Assembly (NCBI RefSeq): GCF_037198315.1 | Contig: NZ_CP144913.1 | Span: 124,001 to 188,000 of the forward strand | Length of the DNA: 64,000 bases | Reading direction: 5' to 3' | Source: Janibacter sp. A1S7 | GTDB taxonomy: Bacteria; Actinomycetota; Actinomycetes; Actinomycetales; Dermatophilaceae | In this document: piece by piece, positions 61,926-64,000 of the stretch | Numbering within the stretch: position 1 is the first letter of the stretch | Layout: the number at the start of each line of letters is the position of its first letter | Made by a program: the position numbers and the translations under genes | Notes under the pieces: generated by a model | The model's input: the letters and a program-made list of their open reading frames with translations, nothing else | Databases searched by the model: none | What the model was told of the DNA's origin: nothing

Positions 61926-64000
61926 CCGAGCAGACCATGAGCACGCTGGACACCGTCACCCGGGCCGGCGCCACCCCGGACGCCGAGCAGCCGTGGGCAG
62001 ATCTGGGCCTCAAGCAGGACGAGTACGAGCGCATCCGCGACATCCTCGACCGCCGCCCGACCAGTGCCGAGCTGGCGATGTACTCGGTCATGTGGTCCGA
62101 GCACTGCAGCTACAAGTCCTCCAAGATCCACCTGAAGCGCTTCGGTGACCTGCCCAGCGAGACCCCGCTGGGCAGGACCCTCGCCGGGATCGGCGAGAAC
62201 GCCGGCGTCATCGACATCGGCCAGGGCTGGGCGGTGACCTTCAAGGTCGAGTCGCACAACCACCCGAGCTACGTCGAGCCCTACCAGGGTGCGGCCACCG
62301 GCATCGGCGGCATCGTCCGCGACATCATGGCGATGGGTGCCCGCCCGGTCGCGGTGATGGACCCCCTTCGCTTCGGGGCGATCGACCACCCGGACACCGC
62401 GCGGGTGCTGCCCGGCGTCGTCAAGGGCATCGGCGGCTACGGCAACTCCCTGGGTCTGCCCAACATCGGCGGCGAGGTCGTCTTCGACGACTGCTACCAG
62501 GGCAACCCGCTCGTCAATGCGCTGTGCGTCGGCAAGCTGCGCCACGAGGACCTCCACCTGGCCAACGCATCGGGCACCGGCAACAAGGTGATCCTCTTCG
62601 GCGCCAAGACCGGCGGCGACGGGATCGGCGGTGTCTCCGTGCTCGCCTCCGAGTCCTTCGACGAAGGGGGACCCACCAAGCGTCCCGCCGTCCAGGTCGG
62701 TGACCCCTTCGCCGAGAAGGTCCTGATCGAGTGCTGTCTCGACCTCTACGCCGCGGGCGTCGTCGAGGGTATCCAGGACCTGGGCGGTGGTGGCCTGTCC
62801 TGCGCCACCTCGGAGCTCGCCTCCGCCGGCGACGGCGGCATGCACGTCGAGCTCGACCGCGTCCCGCTGCGCGACTCCACGCTCTCCCCCGAGGAGATCC
62901 TCATGTCCGAGTCGCAGGAGCGGATGATGGCGATCGTCGCGCCCGACAAGCTCGACGCCTTCCTGTCGATCACCGGCCACTGGGACGTCGAGGCAGCCGT
63001 CCTCGGCGAAGTCACCGACGGCGACAACCTCGTCATCACCTGGCACGGCGAGACCATCGTCGACGTCGAGCCCGGCACCGTCGCCCACGAGGGCCCGGTC
63101 TACGACCGTCCGATCGCCCGGCCCGAGTGGCTCGACGCGGTTCGGGCCGACTCGAGCTCATCCCTTCCCCGTCCGGACGACCCGGGCGCCACCCTGCTCG
63201 ACCTGCTCGCCTCGCCCAACCTGTGCGACAAGTCCTGGGTCACCAACCAGTACGACCGCTACGTCCTGGGCAACACTAAGTCGGCCACGCCCCACGACTC
63301 CGGCGTCGTGCGCATCGACGAGGAGTCCGGGCTCGGCGTCGCGGTCTCCACGGACTGCAACGGCCGCTTCGGTCGGCTCGACCCCTACGCCGGGGCGCAG
63401 CTGGCCCTGGCCGAGTCCTACCGCAATGTCGCGACGTCCGGCGCCCTGCCCCTGGCCGTCACCGACTGCCTCAACTTCGGCTCGCCGGAGGACCCGGGCG
63501 TGATGTGGCAGTTCGAGCGGTCCGTGGCCGGTCTCTTCGACGCCTGCCTGGAGCTGGGGATCCCGGTCACCGGCGGCAACGTCTCCTTCTACAACCAGAC
63601 CGGGGACATCGCGATCCACCCGACCCCCGTGGTCGGGGTGCTCGGCGTCCTCGACGACGTGGCCACCTCGGTGCGTTCCGGCTTCGGCGAGAAGGGGGAG
63701 GTCGTCCTCCTTCTCGGGGAGACAAGGGACGAGCTCGACGGCGGCGAGTGGGCCAACGCCGTCCACGGCCACCTCGGCGGGCGACCGCCGAAGGTCGACC
63801 TGGCTGCGGAGAAGGCGCTCGCGGAGTTCTTCGTCGACGCCGTCCGTCGCGGGTTGCTGACCAGCTCGCACGACCTGTCCGACGGCGGCCTGGCGGTCGC
63901 CCTCGCGGAGTCCGTGCTCCACGGGGGCACCGGCGCCTCCCTCGACCTGTCCCCGGTCCTCGACCGGGACGGCATCGACGCCTTCACCGCGCTCTTCTCC
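61922..64000 (+). CDS. purL: Phosphoribosylformylglycinamidine synthase subunit PurL (3' truncated by window)
   Basis: At least 693 codons are present, about 90-95% of the usual 740-770, and the frame is open at the window end. [19 protein letters not shown] is the N-terminal signature, [20 protein letters not shown] the ATP site, and [20 protein letters not shown] and [17 protein letters not shown] later motifs. It makes FGAM from FGAR using ammonia from PurQ. ATG 61922 overlaps the purQ stop. Two motif copies fall inside (62362 as PLR, 62662 as EGGP). Confidence 0.97.
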   Translation, partial: MTEQTMSTLDTVTRAGATPDAEQPWADLGLKQDEYERIRDILDRRPTSAELAMYSVMWSEHCSYKSSKIHLKRFGDLPSETPLGRTLAGIGENAGVIDIGQGWAVTFKVESHNHPSYVEPYQGAATGIGGIVRDIMAMGARPVAVMDPLRFGAIDHPDTARVLPGVVKGIGGYGNSLGLPNIGGEVVFDDCYQGNPLVNALCVGKLRHEDLHLANASGTGNKVILFGAKTGGDGIGGVSVLASESFDEGGPTKRPAVQVGDPFAEKVLIECCLDLYAAGVVEGIQDLGGGGLSCATSELASAGDGGMHVELDRVPLRDSTLSPEEILMSESQERMMAIVAPDKLDAFLSITGHWDVEAAVLGEVTDGDNLVITWHGETIVDVEPGTVAHEGPVYDRPIARPEWLDAVRADSSSSLPRPDDPGATLLDLLASPNLCDKSWVTNQYDRYVLGNTKSATPHDSGVVRIDEESGLGVAVSTDCNGRFGRLDPYAGAQLALAESYRNVATSGALPLAVTDCLNFGSPEDPGVMWQFERSVAGLFDACLELGIPVTGGNVSFYNQTGDIAIHPTPVVGVLGVLDDVATSVRSGFGEKGEVVLLLGETRDELDGGEWANAVHGHLGGRPPKVDLAAEKALAEFFVDAVRRGLLTSSHDLSDGGLAVALAESVLHGGTGASLDLSPVLDRDGIDAFTALFS

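Overview
The window is high-GC (by eye about 70%), densely coded DNA with GTG/TTG starts, ATGA and GTGA overlaps and many apparently leaderless genes. The gene content (mycothiol-type maleylpyruvate isomerase, ergothioneine egtB/egtD, actinobacterial HelD, DUF3151, DUF5302, purSQL) indicates an actinobacterium. I would place it in Micrococcales, probably near Intrasporangiaceae (Janibacter-like); that placement is inference. It looks like ordinary chromosome: 61 protein genes, no rRNA, no tRNA, no CRISPR, no phage and no transposase that I can see.

Layout. 0-5.6 kb: fructosamine-kinase-like gene, long-chain acyl-CoA ligase, and a sensor kinase/response regulator/DUF4097 operon. 5.6-12.7 kb: small membrane protein, App1-like phosphatase plus Fpg/Nei glycosylase, an HPrK-like ATPase, ABM monooxygenase, ArsC-like protein, beta-propeller lipoprotein, exonuclease III and GNAT. 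12.9-19.5 kb: glutamate dehydrogenase, DEAD-box helicase with a long leader, thioesterase, SDR, maleylpyruvate isomerase and aldo/keto reductase. 19.5-24.4 kb: a four-gene ohrR-ohr-oxidoreductase-photolyase operon behind an operator overlapping its promoter, then a PadR/membrane-protein pair with its own palindrome. 24.5-31.5 kb: egtB-egtD, a giant transglutaminase/DUF2126 protein and an MFS transporter. 31.5-37.9 kb: a PCD-VOC fusion, a HAD-acyltransferase fusion, an Ltp-repeat protein, a second two-component system and nagB-gntK. 38-49 kb: diacylglycerol kinase, serS, a large LuxR ATPase, DedA, SpoU methyltransferase, LysE, aminotransferase, fba and regulators. 49.4-64 kb: purine genes purA, purD, purC, purS, purQ and purL (cut by the window end), interspersed with HelD, an acyl-CoA ligase and a methyltransferase/HxlR pair.

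The most unusual content is non-coding. (1) The 9-mer CGAAGGGGG (either strand) occurs about 47 times by my hand count, roughly once per 1.4 kb, against about 2 expected from base composition. It lies in genes and between them, about equally on both strands, and often as facing pairs that form hairpins. This is the pattern of a DNA-uptake-type or other genome-wide signal. (2) A 75-76 bp structured intergenic repeat occurs three times, each 4-7 bp after a stop codon, with conserved ends, conserved core, conserved length and at least one compensatory base-pair change. I do not recognise either from the literature.
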